Assembly (NCBI RefSeq): GCF_024347055.1
Contig: NZ_AP024896.1
Location: 1,302,001 to 1,366,000 of the forward strand
DNA length: 64,000 nucleotides
Reading direction: 5' to 3'
DNA from: Vibrio porteresiae DSM 19223
GTDB taxonomy: Bacteria; Pseudomonadota; Gammaproteobacteria; Enterobacterales; Vibrionaceae
Within the stretch, counting starts at the first letter, position 1. Every line of letters starts with the position of its first letter. Both the position numbers and the translations under genes were made by a program. The notes beneath the pieces were generated by a model. The model did no database searches and was not told the DNA's origin. It was given only the letters and a program-made list of their open reading frames with translations. Shown in pieces: positions 24,658 through 34,471 of this stretch.

Positions 24658-26229
24658 TTAACGTACCAAATCAAAGCCAAGGTCAGTTTTACCTAACGTC
24701 ATGGTTTCTTGATCTCGTTTTTCCAATACCGCATTCACTAAAGTGGTCAGAATGTACATCGCCCCTTCATAGCCTAAGGTGGTATGACGATGTAGATGGT
24801 GACGGTCAAAGATTGGGAAGCCGATGCGCACTAATGGCACTTCAAACTCTTCTCCTTTGGCTTTGGTATCGCGTTGGATAAATTTGCCATAAGAGTTACC
24901 AATCAACAGGTCAGGTTTATCGGTAAACATCAATGAGCGCAGATGCCACAGGTCGTTACCGGTATACACTTTGGCTTTCGCACCGTAAGGTGTTTCCGCC
25001 AATTGCGCTTCCAGCTGTTTACGCCAACGTTTCGCACCGTTGTTACACAGCACATGTTTGATTTCACAGCCCATTTCGGTCAGGAACTTACACATCCCCA
25101 GCAGGTAGTCAGGGTCGCCATAGAGTGACACTGTCACGCCATGTAACCAAGTGTGCGAGTCGGTCATCATGTCAACTAAGCGGCCACGTTCAATGGTGAG
25201 CGATTGTGGAATAGGTTTACCGCTTAACTCAGAGACTTTCATCAGGAAGTTATCGGTCCATTCAAGCCCCATCGGAATATCCAATTTAGGCACATCCTGC
25301 TGCCAAGTGGTTTCGATGAATTTCTTAGTTTTCGCCAATTGACCTTCTTGCAATAACAAGGTTGCTTTGGCATTTGGCGCTTCGCGAACTTTTTCATAAG
25401 AAGTGCCGCCTGAATACATACGGAATTGACCGTCGGCAGGAGTATCAAGAACTTCAGATGGATCGCACAGGTAGTTGTATTCCACTCCCATCTCATCCAG
25501 CATACGTTGAATGACGCGATAGTTACCTAAGTAAGTTTCAAAACCAGGGACAATGTTGATCTTATTGCTGCTACCGGGTTGATAACCCCCCTCTTTGTTG
25601 ATGGTGAAGTAGCGCAAAATCCCTTCAAACATGTTGTCCCAACCTGTCGTATGACTGCCAACGAAACTCGGTGTATGAGCGTTTGGCGTTGGTACTTCAG
25701 TCGGTAAATGTCCGGCGGCTTTGGCGTTATTGATAAACGCGTTTAAGTCATCACCGATAACTTCAGCCATACAAGTAGTGGAGACGGCAATCGCTTCTGG
25801 TTTGTACAGAGCAAAAGCGTTTTCCAACCCTTGTGACATGTTCTCTTGACCACCAAACACCGCTGCATCTTCCGTCATAGAGTCGGATACGCAAGCAACA
25901 GGCTCTTTGAAATGGCGGTTAAAGTAAGTGCGGAAATAGGCGACACATCCCTGTGAGCCGTGGACATAAGGTAGGGTTTTTTCAAACCCAAGCGCACAAA
26001 GCACGGCACCTAAAGGCTGACACGCTTTGGCCGGATCAATCGTAATGTGTTTACGATTGAAGTTAATCTCTTGATATTCTTCCGTTGTGGTCCACTCAAA
26101 CACCTCTTTGACTTTGGCTGCATCAACTGCCTGCTCAAACTCACCGCGTTTGCTGTGTATCAAGTCCTGATATTCAGGTTGTTGAAACAACTGGTAACCT
26201 GTTTTGATATCTTCAACATTTTGAGTCAT
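24658..26229 (-). CDS. nifK: NifK, nitrogenase MoFe protein beta chain
   Basis: A 523-residue beta subunit of dinitrogenase. P-cluster cysteines sit at Cys70, Cys95 (VHGSQGCVAYF) and Cys153 (VSTTCMAEVIGDD), the same numbering as Azotobacter. The FVGSHTTGWDNM region and the long N-terminal extension typical of molybdenum NifK are present. It pairs with NifD as an alpha2beta2 tetramer in the cytoplasm. It follows nifD by 77 bases in the same unit. Confidence 0.98.
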   Translation of the reverse strand: MTQNVEDIKTGYQLFQQPEYQDLIHSKRGEFEQAVDAAKVKEVFEWTTTEEYQEINFNRKHITIDPAKACQPLGAVLCALGFEKTLPYVHGSQGCVAYFRTYFNRHFKEPVACVSDSMTEDAAVFGGQENMSQGLENAFALYKPEAIAVSTTCMAEVIGDDLNAFINNAKAAGHLPTEVPTPNAHTPSFVGSHTTGWDNMFEGILRYFTINKEGGYQPGSSNKINIVPGFETYLGNYRVIQRMLDEMGVEYNYLCDPSEVLDTPADGQFRMYSGGTSYEKVREAPNAKATLLLQEGQLAKTKKFIETTWQQDVPKLDIPMGLEWTDNFLMKVSELSGKPIPQSLTIERGRLVDMMTDSHTWLHGVTVSLYGDPDYLLGMCKFLTEMGCEIKHVLCNNGAKRWRKQLEAQLAETPYGAKAKVYTGNDLWHLRSLMFTDKPDLLIGNSYGKFIQRDTKAKGEEFEVPLVRIGFPIFDRHHLHRHTTLGYEGAMYILTTLVNAVLEKRDQETMTLGKTDLGFDLVR

Positions 26230-26306
26230 AAAATTCTCTCCTACCGTGCCACTAATCTGTGAACTCCGGTTCGGTTAAACGATTGAAATTCCTTTCCAAT
26301 CGGCCG

Positions 26307-27776
26307 TTATGCAGACTTAGCCATGCTTTCTTCATCTGTGGATGTCGCCCAAGGCGCCTTCATTTTCGCCCAGCAAGGGTTGTTTAAAGTCATATCCATA
26401 TCGCGAGCAAAAATAGCGAAGCCATCCACACCATGGTAAGGACCGGAATAGTCCCAGCTGTGCATTTGGCGGAAGGGGTAGCCCATCTTGTGGAACACGT
26501 ATTTCTCTTTCACCCCAGAACCAATCAAGTCTGGTTTGATCGCTTTAACAAACTCTTCTAGCTCGTAAGTGGCCGCATCATCGAAGATAAGCGCGGCGTC
26601 TTTCATCACTGGTGTGGTTTTGACATAGTCATCGTTGTGCGCGAATTCATAACCGGCACCCACAATGTCCATACCGAGATCTTCATACGCGCCAATGACG
26701 TGACGAGGACGTAGGCCGCCGACATACAGCATCACTTTTTTGCCTTCCAAACGTGGGCGGTATTTTTCAATCACAGCGTTCCATTGTTCGCTATAGCGAG
26801 CGATCACTTCTTCGGTCTGTTTTTGGATCTTTTCATCGAAGAATCCAGCAATTTTGCGCATAGATTCGGCAATTTTGGTTGGACCAAACAGGTTGTATTC
26901 GACCCATGGAATACCGTGTTTTTCTTCCATGTAACGCACGATGTAGTTCATTGAACGGTAGCAGTGCACTAGGTTCAATTTCACTTTTGGCGTGTGTTCC
27001 ATTTCAGGCAATGTACCGTCACCAGACCATTGCGCCACAACACGTAACCCCATATCTTCGAGAATGATACGAGAGGACCAAGCATCACCACCGATGTTGT
27101 AGTCACCAATGATGGCGACATCGTAATCTGTGGTTTCAAACTCTTTTTCATCCGCATCATTGAGCACGTAGTCACGAATGGTATCGTTGGCAATGTGGTG
27201 ACCTAATGATTGAGAAACCCCACGGAAACCTTCACAGCGCACTGGGACAATTTTCTTACCCAGTTCAGCACTTTTGGTTTTTGCTACTGCTTCGATGTCA
27301 TCCCCAATCAGACCAACCGGACATTCTGATTGAATGGAGATCCCTTTAGATAAAGGAAATAGCGCTTCAATTTCATCGATTGCTGCAGAGAGCTTTTTAT
27401 CCCCACCAAACACGATGTCGCGTTCTTGGAAGTCGGTGGTAAAGTCGAGAGTGACGAATGAATCGACCCCAGTGGTACCCGCATAGTAGTTACGACGACC
27501 CGCACGAGAATATTGACCACAACCGACTGGACCATGAGAGATGTGCACCATGTCTTTGACCGGTCCCCAAACCACCCCTTTTGACCCTGCGTAAGCACAA
27601 CCACGAATGGTCATTACCCCAGGCGTCGCTTTGCGGTTGGAGCTGATGCACTTGCTGCTGTCTTGGCTAGCATCATTGACGACGATGTGTTTAGCACGTT
27701 CAGCCTTCGCAACCTCAGGATAAACTTCCAACACTTCATCGACTAACGACTGCATTTGCTCTTTATTCATATCCAT
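26307..27776 (-). CDS. nifD: NifD, nitrogenase MoFe protein alpha chain
   Basis: A 489-residue alpha subunit holding the FeMo-co active site. The cofactor ligands are Cys272 (LVHCYRS) and His439 (RQMHSWD). P-cluster cysteines are Cys60, Cys86 (HGPVGCGQYS) and Cys152 (SECPVGLIGDD). The residues fit a molybdenum enzyme rather than vanadium or iron-only forms. The product reduces N2 to ammonia together with NifH. It lies 41 bases after nifH. Confidence 0.98.
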   Translation of the reverse strand: MDMNKEQMQSLVDEVLEVYPEVAKAERAKHIVVNDASQDSSKCISSNRKATPGVMTIRGCAYAGSKGVVWGPVKDMVHISHGPVGCGQYSRAGRRNYYAGTTGVDSFVTLDFTTDFQERDIVFGGDKKLSAAIDEIEALFPLSKGISIQSECPVGLIGDDIEAVAKTKSAELGKKIVPVRCEGFRGVSQSLGHHIANDTIRDYVLNDADEKEFETTDYDVAIIGDYNIGGDAWSSRIILEDMGLRVVAQWSGDGTLPEMEHTPKVKLNLVHCYRSMNYIVRYMEEKHGIPWVEYNLFGPTKIAESMRKIAGFFDEKIQKQTEEVIARYSEQWNAVIEKYRPRLEGKKVMLYVGGLRPRHVIGAYEDLGMDIVGAGYEFAHNDDYVKTTPVMKDAALIFDDAATYELEEFVKAIKPDLIGSGVKEKYVFHKMGYPFRQMHSWDYSGPYHGVDGFAIFARDMDMTLNNPCWAKMKAPWATSTDEESMAKSA

Positions 27777-27817
27777 AATGAATTCCTTGTTATTGAGTGC
27801 AATACCAAGCCCCGCCC

Positions 27818-28696
27818 TTAAGCGGCGACTTCGTCAGCTTTCTTACCGATGATCGATTCGTCTTCTTCGTCGATGATGCCAAATTCCATCAAAAGCTCTT
27901 CCAACTCATCCATAGTGACGGGTTTAGGAATAACAAAGAGTTTGTTGTCGATGATCTTTTGCGCCAACGTACGGTATTCATCCGCTTGTTTGCATTTGGT
28001 GTCGTATTCGATCACTGTCATACGACGGATTTCAGCGCGTTGTACGATGTTGTCACGAGGAACAAAGTGAATCATTTGTGTACCGATCTTCGCAGCTAGA
28101 GCCATGATCAGTTCATCTTCACGGTCGGTGTTACGAGAGTTACAGATAAGGCCAGCTAAACGCACACTACCAGTAGTCGCGTATTTACAAATCCCTTTAG
28201 AAATGTTGTTGGCCGCGTACATCGCCATCATTTCACCAGAACATACGATGTAGATTTCTTGTGCTTTGTTTTCACGAATTGGCATGGCGAAACCACCACA
28301 CACAACGTCACCCAGTACGTCATAGAATACGAAGTCCAAATCGTCTTCGTAGGCACCTTCTTCTTCAAGGAAGTTGATAGCGGTGATAACACCACGACCA
28401 GCACAACCAACACCTGGCTCTGGACCGCCTGATTCAACGCAGCGAACATCGCCAAAACCGACTTTCAATACATCTTCTAATTCGATGTCTTCAACCGTAC
28501 CGGCTTGGGCGGCCATTTCCATGATGGTGTTTTGCGCTTTAGAGTGCAGAATCAAACGAGTAGAGTCTGCTTTTGGGTCACATCCTATGATCATGACTTT
28601 TTTGCCCAGTTCAGCGAGTGCTGCAACTAGGTTTTGTGTTGTGGTTGATTTACCGATACCACCTTTACCGTAAATTGCACATTGACGAATTGCCAT
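27818..28696 (-). CDS. nifH: NifH, nitrogenase Fe protein
   Basis: A 292-residue ATP-dependent electron donor to NifDK, also needed for FeMo-co synthesis. The P-loop is GKGGIGKSTT; cluster cysteines are Cys98 and Cys133; Arg101 in CAGRGVIT is the usual ADP-ribosylation site. It opens the nifHDKTY unit. A sigma-54 promoter lies 42 bases upstream and a NifA site about 130 bases upstream. An AGGAG-like ribosome site precedes the ATG. Confidence 0.98.
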   Translation of the reverse strand: MAIRQCAIYGKGGIGKSTTTQNLVAALAELGKKVMIIGCDPKADSTRLILHSKAQNTIMEMAAQAGTVEDIELEDVLKVGFGDVRCVESGGPEPGVGCAGRGVITAINFLEEEGAYEDDLDFVFYDVLGDVVCGGFAMPIRENKAQEIYIVCSGEMMAMYAANNISKGICKYATTGSVRLAGLICNSRNTDREDELIMALAAKIGTQMIHFVPRDNIVQRAEIRRMTVIEYDTKCKQADEYRTLAQKIIDNKLFVIPKPVTMDELEELLMEFGIIDEEDESIIGKKADEVAA

Positions 28697-28737
28697 GGGT
28701 CTATCTCCTTAATTTGTTTAGACTCAGGCTTTGTATG

Positions 28738-28752
28738 GCGAAATTCGTACCA
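28738..28752 (-). promoter_or_regulatory. Sigma-54 promoter for nifHDKTY
   Basis: TGGTACGAATTTCGC on the minus strand matches TGGCACG-N4-TTGC at all but two positions, with GG and GC ten bases apart. Confidence 0.82.
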
Positions 28753-28824
28753 GAATATTTACCTTATATTTTTCAATACCTTATGCAAAAAACCAATCAC
28801 CTTGTTATTGTCATAAGCTAACAA

Positions 28825-28840
28825 TGTCCGTTTTGTAACA
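28825..28840. promoter_or_regulatory. NifA site for nifH
   Basis: TGT-CCGTTTTGTA-ACA is an exact TGT-N10-ACA palindrome about 75-90 bases above the nifH -24 element. Confidence 0.75.
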
Positions 28841-29036
28841 AGGTTTTGTTTGTCTGTTTTGGTATTCACTGCCTTTGGCATTAACCATGGCATAAAAGCG
28901 TCGATGAGCTTGCAATCAAACATAAGCAACTTGGCACATTACGCGGTATACTGTGCGGCAGATCTCCTTTTTCTTGTCAGAGTCTGTCGTCTCTTTATTG
29001 GCTTTGCTCTATGTGTCTACCCGGCTAAGGATTGTT

Positions 29037-29984
29037 ATGTTGACTGTGTTTTCAGTAATTTTGCCTATATTTCTGGTGATGTTGGTGGGTTATGTTGCGG
29101 CCAAGGTCAACTTAATTTCCCAACGTTCCATATCGGAAATGGGTCGCTATGTCATTTATATCGCGCTGCCTGCCGTGATTATAAAAACGGTACTACACAT
29201 TGATATTCAAGCAATTCTTAATGTGCGCTACCTACTCGCTTATGCGCTAACTTCGGTGACAATCACGGTTGTTGCGATGATAGGATTACGCAAATGGTGC
29301 AAACTCAAGGGATTAGATGCAGCTGTATCTGTGACAGGCATGGTGGTACCCAATAGTTCGTTTATTGGTTACCCCATCATTTTGCAACTTATCGATAACC
29401 CACCCGTTAACGCCTTTGCTATGGCGCTGTTAGTAGAGAACCTTTGTGTTCTACCACTCTGTTTTATTTTGATGGATTACGGCGCATTAGAGAGTCAGCA
29501 TGCTCTCAAGACCAAACTCAAAGCGTTGCTAATTAAAGTGGTGAAAAACCCTTTGTTAATCGCGATTTTGCTTGGTGTGGTAGGTAATGTGCTGCACGTT
29601 ACCCTCCCCGATGCCATCGACACCACCCTTGGTCTGTTTGCCCCTTCGGCGGTGGCCGTCGCGCTGTTTGCGATTGGTGGTTCCCTTGCCGGTATCCAGA
29701 TTCGTGATACTCGCCGCGACCAACTGGCGGCGGTGACTTTGGGTAAACTGGTGATTCATCCGCTGGTTGCCATCGTGATGCTATCGATCCTGCTACCTGG
29801 CCAAGCCCACGATTTGAAACTGGCATTGGTGATCATTACCGCCATGCCGATGTTTAGTATCTATTCGGTCATAGGCGACATTTATGGACGGCAAACGTTC
29901 TGTACAACGGCGCAGTTGGTCACCAATGGCCTCTCGATCATTACAATTCCAGTGATGATCTCCATAGCCCAAGCGGTGTTTTAG
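29037..29984 (+). CDS. AEC-family transporter (auxin/malonate carrier type)
   Basis: A 315-residue inner-membrane protein with about ten hydrophobic segments in two similar halves, matching the auxin efflux carrier family (SVILPIFLVMLVGYVAAK at the N-terminus, VVPNSSFIGYPIIL in the middle). Bacterial members move malonate and other small organic anions; some are annotated as auxin carriers. I use the ATG at 29037 with AAGG eight bases before it, not the longer in-frame start at 28953. It diverges from nifH but no functional link is shown. Confidence 0.85.
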   Translation: MLTVFSVILPIFLVMLVGYVAAKVNLISQRSISEMGRYVIYIALPAVIIKTVLHIDIQAILNVRYLLAYALTSVTITVVAMIGLRKWCKLKGLDAAVSVTGMVVPNSSFIGYPIILQLIDNPPVNAFAMALLVENLCVLPLCFILMDYGALESQHALKTKLKALLIKVVKNPLLIAILLGVVGNVLHVTLPDAIDTTLGLFAPSAVAVALFAIGGSLAGIQIRDTRRDQLAAVTLGKLVIHPLVAIVMLSILLPGQAHDLKLALVIITAMPMFSIYSVIGDIYGRQTFCTTAQLVTNGLSIITIPVMISIAQAVF

Positions 29985-30592
29985 ACTTTGTTTGCGTAAA
30001 GAAATAATTAACCATGTCTTAACCTCAAAGTGATTAAGGTTAATAAAAGAGAAAGATTGGCTTAGCCAAGTATTTTCCGTGTCACACATTTACCGTTTCA
30101 TGCTTATCTTATTTTTTAGATCAATAATTTTAATCACTTCACATCACCAATAGTGCTTATTTAAAATTCATCAAATAGGACTATTTGTCACAAAAAATTC
30201 ATTTACATTACTTTACAAAAAACAAATATGAACTTACTCAAGTGATTAAGATCTTGTTTTGTTCTCGATAGTTATCAATAACGTATCTAACATCACAATA
30301 TTCTCTCAATTCGATTGTAAAAGACGTCGACAAAACTAGAATCATTCTAAAACAAAACATTGTTTCATAATTTAATTAATACCGTTTCGCAGTGGCTTTT
30401 CCACGAAAGGGAATAGATTATATTCAGAGATTAACATCATTCATTTATTGTTATTTACTGACTATATTGAGTTTAATACTCACGGGGCTCTATTACCTTA
30501 AATATTTATCGGAAACACTATTTGCACTGTGTGTGAATACACAAATAAATCTTTACATTTAAGTTTATTTTAAATATTTAATTGGTGATTAT
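29985..30592 (+). other. Long regulatory spacer before the pectin operon
   Basis: 608 AT-rich bases with no gene. TTAACCT/AGGTTAA (30019-30043) can pair just after the transporter stop. A KdgR-like box lies at 30349-30371, and about 220 bases follow before the first porin gene, leaving room for a long 5' leader. Confidence 0.45.
30349..30371. promoter_or_regulatory. KdgR-like operator
   Basis: AAACAAAACATTGTTTCATAA closely resembles the KdgR consensus built on GAAACA-TTGTTTC. Centred about 230 bases before the first porin gene, it suggests repression lifted by 2-keto-3-deoxygluconate, as in Dickeya. No KdgR gene is in the window. Confidence 0.6.
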
Positions 30593-31429
30593 ATGAATCT
30601 TAAAACCATTAGCGCTGCCAGTTTATTGGTCTTAGCATCGGTTCAAGCATACGCTGCTGAAGATGTCGATGATACGGTCAAAGGCAAAACTTACTTGCAA
30701 TATGAACACAATTATCAGACAGAAAAACGTTCCCACGGTGACTCCATCAAATTGGTGCACAAAACCCCTGATAACTGGGGCTTTGAGGTCAAGTTTGGTA
30801 TCTACCCTCGCGCGATTGATAGCGCCTACGAAAACTACTATGGGGGTAGCGCCGGCTTTGTTTTATCTAAAACTTACATCATCGACAAAGAGACCTATGT
30901 GTCACCTCAGTTTGAAGTCGATTTTCAAAGTGACAGCTTACAATATTTAGGGGGAGCGACCTTATATCATAAACTCAGTGATAACTGGGGTGGTTATGTT
31001 CGTTACCGGTATCAATTCCGTGATTATGCAAGTACCGATAGTTATAAAACTCGTAATATGTATATTGATGGTGATAAAACTAAAGGTACAGAATCGGTTA
31101 CCTATCTAGCTAAAGGGAATATTGGTACCCATCGTTTCGAAACTGGTATAGATTACCGTGGTGTAGAAAACTGGCGCTTCCAATATATCTTGCTTTACGA
31201 TTACTCAGATTATACCAATAGCCCAAAATCATGTGACAGCTACAGCTGTACCACATTAGATTATGCATCATTTGATAATAAAAAAGGCTATTTATATAAC
31301 GAATTCAAAATCCAGTATACGGGATTTAAATCTGCCATCCCTTATTTTGAAATTGACCAAAAATCAGTATCAAGCACATCAGTAAAAGAGCAGGCAGTTC
31401 TTAAACTAGGTTTCAACTGGTATTTCTAA
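30593..31429 (+). CDS. KdgM-family oligogalacturonate porin (first copy)
   Basis: A 278-residue outer-membrane beta-barrel. A signal peptide of about 21 residues ends AYA; mature strands alternate aromatic and polar residues, and the chain ends NWYF with the C-terminal Phe needed for assembly. TYLQYEHNYQTEKR and EFKIQYTG match the KdgM family, monomeric porins for acidic oligosaccharides released from pectin. It contains one Cys pair (CDSYSC) in a loop. It is the first gene of the operon with a second porin and two pectinases. Confidence 0.88.
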   Translation: MNLKTISAASLLVLASVQAYAAEDVDDTVKGKTYLQYEHNYQTEKRSHGDSIKLVHKTPDNWGFEVKFGIYPRAIDSAYENYYGGSAGFVLSKTYIIDKETYVSPQFEVDFQSDSLQYLGGATLYHKLSDNWGGYVRYRYQFRDYASTDSYKTRNMYIDGDKTKGTESVTYLAKGNIGTHRFETGIDYRGVENWRFQYILLYDYSDYTNSPKSCDSYSCTTLDYASFDNKKGYLYNEFKIQYTGFKSAIPYFEIDQKSVSSTSVKEQAVLKLGFNWYF

Positions 31430-31442
31430 GTAGGAGTTAATT

Positions 31443-32192
31443 ATGAAATCTTATCTATATATTTTGCCAGTTGCAGCGGCTGCATTATTACCCATGACTT
31501 CAATGGCGGACACCAGTTATATCTCATTTGAACATCAATACCGCACTGAAAACCGCTTTAACAGTGACAAACTGGCATTAGCATATCAATTCGATAATGG
31601 TTTACGTTTTGAGATTGCAGCCAATCTTATTAACAAAAAACGCGACAGCTTTGACGATCCAACCAACTACAGCGAATATTTCGATACCAGTTATCGTTAC
31701 CAGATCAACGACTCCCTATCTCTCATTCCAAGCATCCGTTTGAAATTCTACACAGGTGCCGGTGATGACTACGATTTCAGTGGTGAAATCGGTGATAACG
31801 GTGATACTGGCTCACGCTACATCCCTGGCTTAGCTGTACGTTACGACGTCAACAGCGATCTCTATCTCTGGACCGGCTACCAATACGAATGGCGTAAATA
31901 CACCCACACCAAAGGCAACACTTCCGCCGACAACCAACGTCGTGAAGTGTACAAAGTGGGTGCTAATTACCAAATCTCTAAATCCTTCACTTTGGCCTAT
32001 ACCGCGCAATATCAAGATGCGGATTACACCTTGTTCGATAACAAACAATCCAATTACGAACAGAGTGCCTTCCTGTATTACCGTGTGAACCGCGATTGGC
32101 AACCTTACCTTGGGGTAGATGACACTGCCGTTGCAACAGACAGCGACCATCGCGAAGCCAAAGTCACCGCTGGATTTAATTTCTATTTCTAA
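31443..32192 (+). CDS. KdgM-family oligogalacturonate porin (second copy)
   Basis: A 249-residue beta-barrel with signal peptide ending SMA and C-terminal NFYF. SYISFEHQYRTENRFNSDKLALAYQF aligns with the first porin and with KdgM/KdgN. The two copies are clearly diverged, so they may admit different oligomer lengths or methylation states. It starts 13 bases after the first porin and ends 9 bases before the pectinesterase, so all are one unit. Confidence 0.88.
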   Translation: MKSYLYILPVAAAALLPMTSMADTSYISFEHQYRTENRFNSDKLALAYQFDNGLRFEIAANLINKKRDSFDDPTNYSEYFDTSYRYQINDSLSLIPSIRLKFYTGAGDDYDFSGEIGDNGDTGSRYIPGLAVRYDVNSDLYLWTGYQYEWRKYTHTKGNTSADNQRREVYKVGANYQISKSFTLAYTAQYQDADYTLFDNKQSNYEQSAFLYYRVNRDWQPYLGVDDTAVATDSDHREAKVTAGFNFYF

Positions 32193-32201
32193 TAAGAGGT
32201 C

Positions 32202-33293
32202 ATGATGAAACTATCTATGTACGCGGCTGCGCTGTTGAGCGTAGCCAGCTCTTTGGCCTATGCAGCGCCTGCCACTTACGATGCCATGGTAACAGCGACC
32301 CCATCGGGTGAGCATCAGTTCAGTAAGATTACTCAAGCGCTAGAGGCAGCTAAAGCCAGCAACAAAGAAAATTACGTCATCTACATCACCAATGGTGTTT
32401 ACAACGAAAAGTTCGACGTGAATGTCGACAAAGTGACATTAGAGGGTGAAAGCCAAGACAAAACCATCATTGAATACAATGCCGCTGCGGGAATGAAAAA
32501 TCCTCAAGGTAACACTTGGGGAACATCCAAAAGCTTTGTGATTCGAGTGAAAGCAGATGATGTGACCCTACGTAACTTTACTGTCCGTAATAGCTTTGAT
32601 TACCCAGCAAACGACGTGAAAGCCAAAGACGACCCTACTCGTCTAAATGCATCACAGGCGGTAGCGTTATCAGTGGGAGCAGGCTCAGAGCGAGCCAAAG
32701 TGATGGATGTGACCATCGAAGGTTACCAAGACACTTTATTGATTCGCCACGATACCACCAGCTATTTCCATAATTGCACCGTAAAAGGAAACGTCGATTT
32801 CATTTTTGGGGGTGGTACTGCGGTATTTGATGACTGTAATATCGTTGCCAGAGCAAGAACTAAACCTATGACTCCTATGGGTTTTATTACAGCTCCTAGT
32901 ACCGATATTCATCAAGCTTACGGTTTAGTGTTTATGAACAGTCGGATTACCAAAGAAGCGAATGTTCCAGCAGACAGTTTTGGTCTTGGTCGTCCATGGC
33001 ACCCATCAAAAACCTTTAGTGATGGACGCTACGCTGACCCAGATGCGAAAGGTTCAACCATCTATTACAACTGTTATCTAGATGATCATTTATACGGTTG
33101 GGATAAGATGTCAGGATGGGACAAAGACAAGCAACGTATTTGGTTTGAACCAGATAACGATGCGCGCTTCTTTGAGTTCAACAGTAAAGGGCCTGGTGCC
33201 AACAAAGCCGGTTCTAAACATGTGTTGACGACTAAGCAAGCTCAAGAGCTATCCATCGACCACGTTCTTGGTGGTAACTGGTATCGTTCTTAG
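32202..33293 (+). CDS. Pectinesterase (CE8)
   Basis: A 363-residue secreted pectin methylesterase with a beta-helix fold, removing methyl groups from homogalacturonan. The signal peptide ends AYA. Catalytic residues are Gln152, Asp177 (GYQDTL), Asp199 (GNVDFIFG) and Arg264/Trp266 (LGRPW). Its size and plain signal peptide resemble Dickeya PemA rather than the lipoprotein PemB. De-esterification prepares the substrate for the pectate lyase encoded next. Confidence 0.93.
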   Translation: MMKLSMYAAALLSVASSLAYAAPATYDAMVTATPSGEHQFSKITQALEAAKASNKENYVIYITNGVYNEKFDVNVDKVTLEGESQDKTIIEYNAAAGMKNPQGNTWGTSKSFVIRVKADDVTLRNFTVRNSFDYPANDVKAKDDPTRLNASQAVALSVGAGSERAKVMDVTIEGYQDTLLIRHDTTSYFHNCTVKGNVDFIFGGGTAVFDDCNIVARARTKPMTPMGFITAPSTDIHQAYGLVFMNSRITKEANVPADSFGLGRPWHPSKTFSDGRYADPDAKGSTIYYNCYLDDHLYGWDKMSGWDKDKQRIWFEPDNDARFFEFNSKGPGANKAGSKHVLTTKQAQELSIDHVLGGNWYRS

Positions 33294-33310
33294 AAATTGG
33301 AGTCATAGTA

Positions 33311-34471
33311 GTGAAAAAAGTGTATTTACAGCGGTCACTGACCGCTGCTTTAACCAGTTTGCTTCTTAGTGCAGGCGTCGCAGCGCAAGAGCTTAATATG
33401 GACATCGTTCGCCAAGCTGCGCCAGCCGATGGTTGGGCAGCCATGGCCGGTGGCACACAAGGCGGCGCAAGCGCAACAGCGGATCATATCTACCACGTAA
33501 CGACGGTAGATGAGTTGAACCAGGCGCTAAAACAAGGTGGTAATGCAGCCAAAATTATTTTGGTGGACAACAGAATTGATTTGAGTGGTGGCATTCCTTA
33601 CAACAGTTTTGCTGACCAGAAGCAACGCTCGCAGATTCACATCTCCTCTAACACGACACTTTTTGGTGCTGGAGCGGATGCGGGGTTCTTCAATGGGTCG
33701 CTTATCTTAAGTAAGGTCAAGAATGTCATCATTCGCAACGTCAACATCGAAACACCTGTTGACGTTGCACCCCATTTTGAAAAAGGTGATGGCTGGAACG
33801 CCGAATGGGATGGCATGAACATCATTAGTTCAGATCACGTTTGGATCGACCATATCACCTTAACTGACGGTTCTTTCACCGATCATATGTATGGTAAGAA
33901 GGACGGTTGGAAATACGTACAACACGATGGTGAGTTGGATATCAAACGCGGTAGCGATTACATCTCTATCTCCAACTCTCTCTTTGAAAACCATGACAAA
34001 GTCATGCTGATTGGTCACAGCGACAAAAATGGAGATCAGGACCGTGGCAAGCTGCGCGTCACCTTAAATGACAACGTGTTCGATCATTTGGTGCAACGCA
34101 CGCCTCGGGTTCGTTTTGGTCAGATTCACGCCTACAACAACTTGTTTAATGGCAGCAAGGCCAGTGATGTGGAATACCGTTACGGCTATTCGTTTGGTCT
34201 TGGCACAGAAGGAACCGTTCTTTCTGAGAATAACCTGTTTACTGTGGCACATCTCAAATCCCCATGCGGCGTGTTTAAAGCGCTGAGCAAAGGGAAAGCT
34301 GGTGTGTTGGTCGATAATGGTTCGCAAGTCAATGGTCAAACACTCGATGTAGCGAATTGTGGTCTACCCAAAACCACAGTGAGTGTTCCTTATCAGTACC
34401 AATTGCAACCTGCTGACTCACTCGCCACACTCAAACAGAGTGCAGGTGCAGGCAAGTTAGCGCTTAATTAA
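33311..34471 (+). CDS. Pectate lyase (PL1)
   Basis: A 386-residue secreted polysaccharide lyase family 1 enzyme that cleaves de-esterified polygalacturonate by beta-elimination, needing calcium. The signal peptide ends GVAAQ. VWIDH at 177-181 and RTPRVRFG at 263-270, with the catalytic Arg in this motif, are hallmarks of the family. The start is a GTG with GGAG eight bases upstream. It ends the operon, followed by a strong terminator. No oligogalacturonide lyase or kdu genes lie nearby. Confidence 0.93.
   Translation: MKKVYLQRSLTAALTSLLLSAGVAAQELNMDIVRQAAPADGWAAMAGGTQGGASATADHIYHVTTVDELNQALKQGGNAAKIILVDNRIDLSGGIPYNSFADQKQRSQIHISSNTTLFGAGADAGFFNGSLILSKVKNVIIRNVNIETPVDVAPHFEKGDGWNAEWDGMNIISSDHVWIDHITLTDGSFTDHMYGKKDGWKYVQHDGELDIKRGSDYISISNSLFENHDKVMLIGHSDKNGDQDRGKLRVTLNDNVFDHLVQRTPRVRFGQIHAYNNLFNGSKASDVEYRYGYSFGLGTEGTVLSENNLFTVAHLKSPCGVFKALSKGKAGVLVDNGSQVNGQTLDVANCGLPKTTVSVPYQYQLQPADSLATLKQSAGAGKLALN

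Larger units (their letters stand above)
28697..29036. other. nifH / AEC transporter divergent intergenic region
   Basis: A 340-base spacer between divergent genes. It contains the nifH promoter and NifA site; no separate promoter for the transporter is obvious. Confidence 0.6.
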
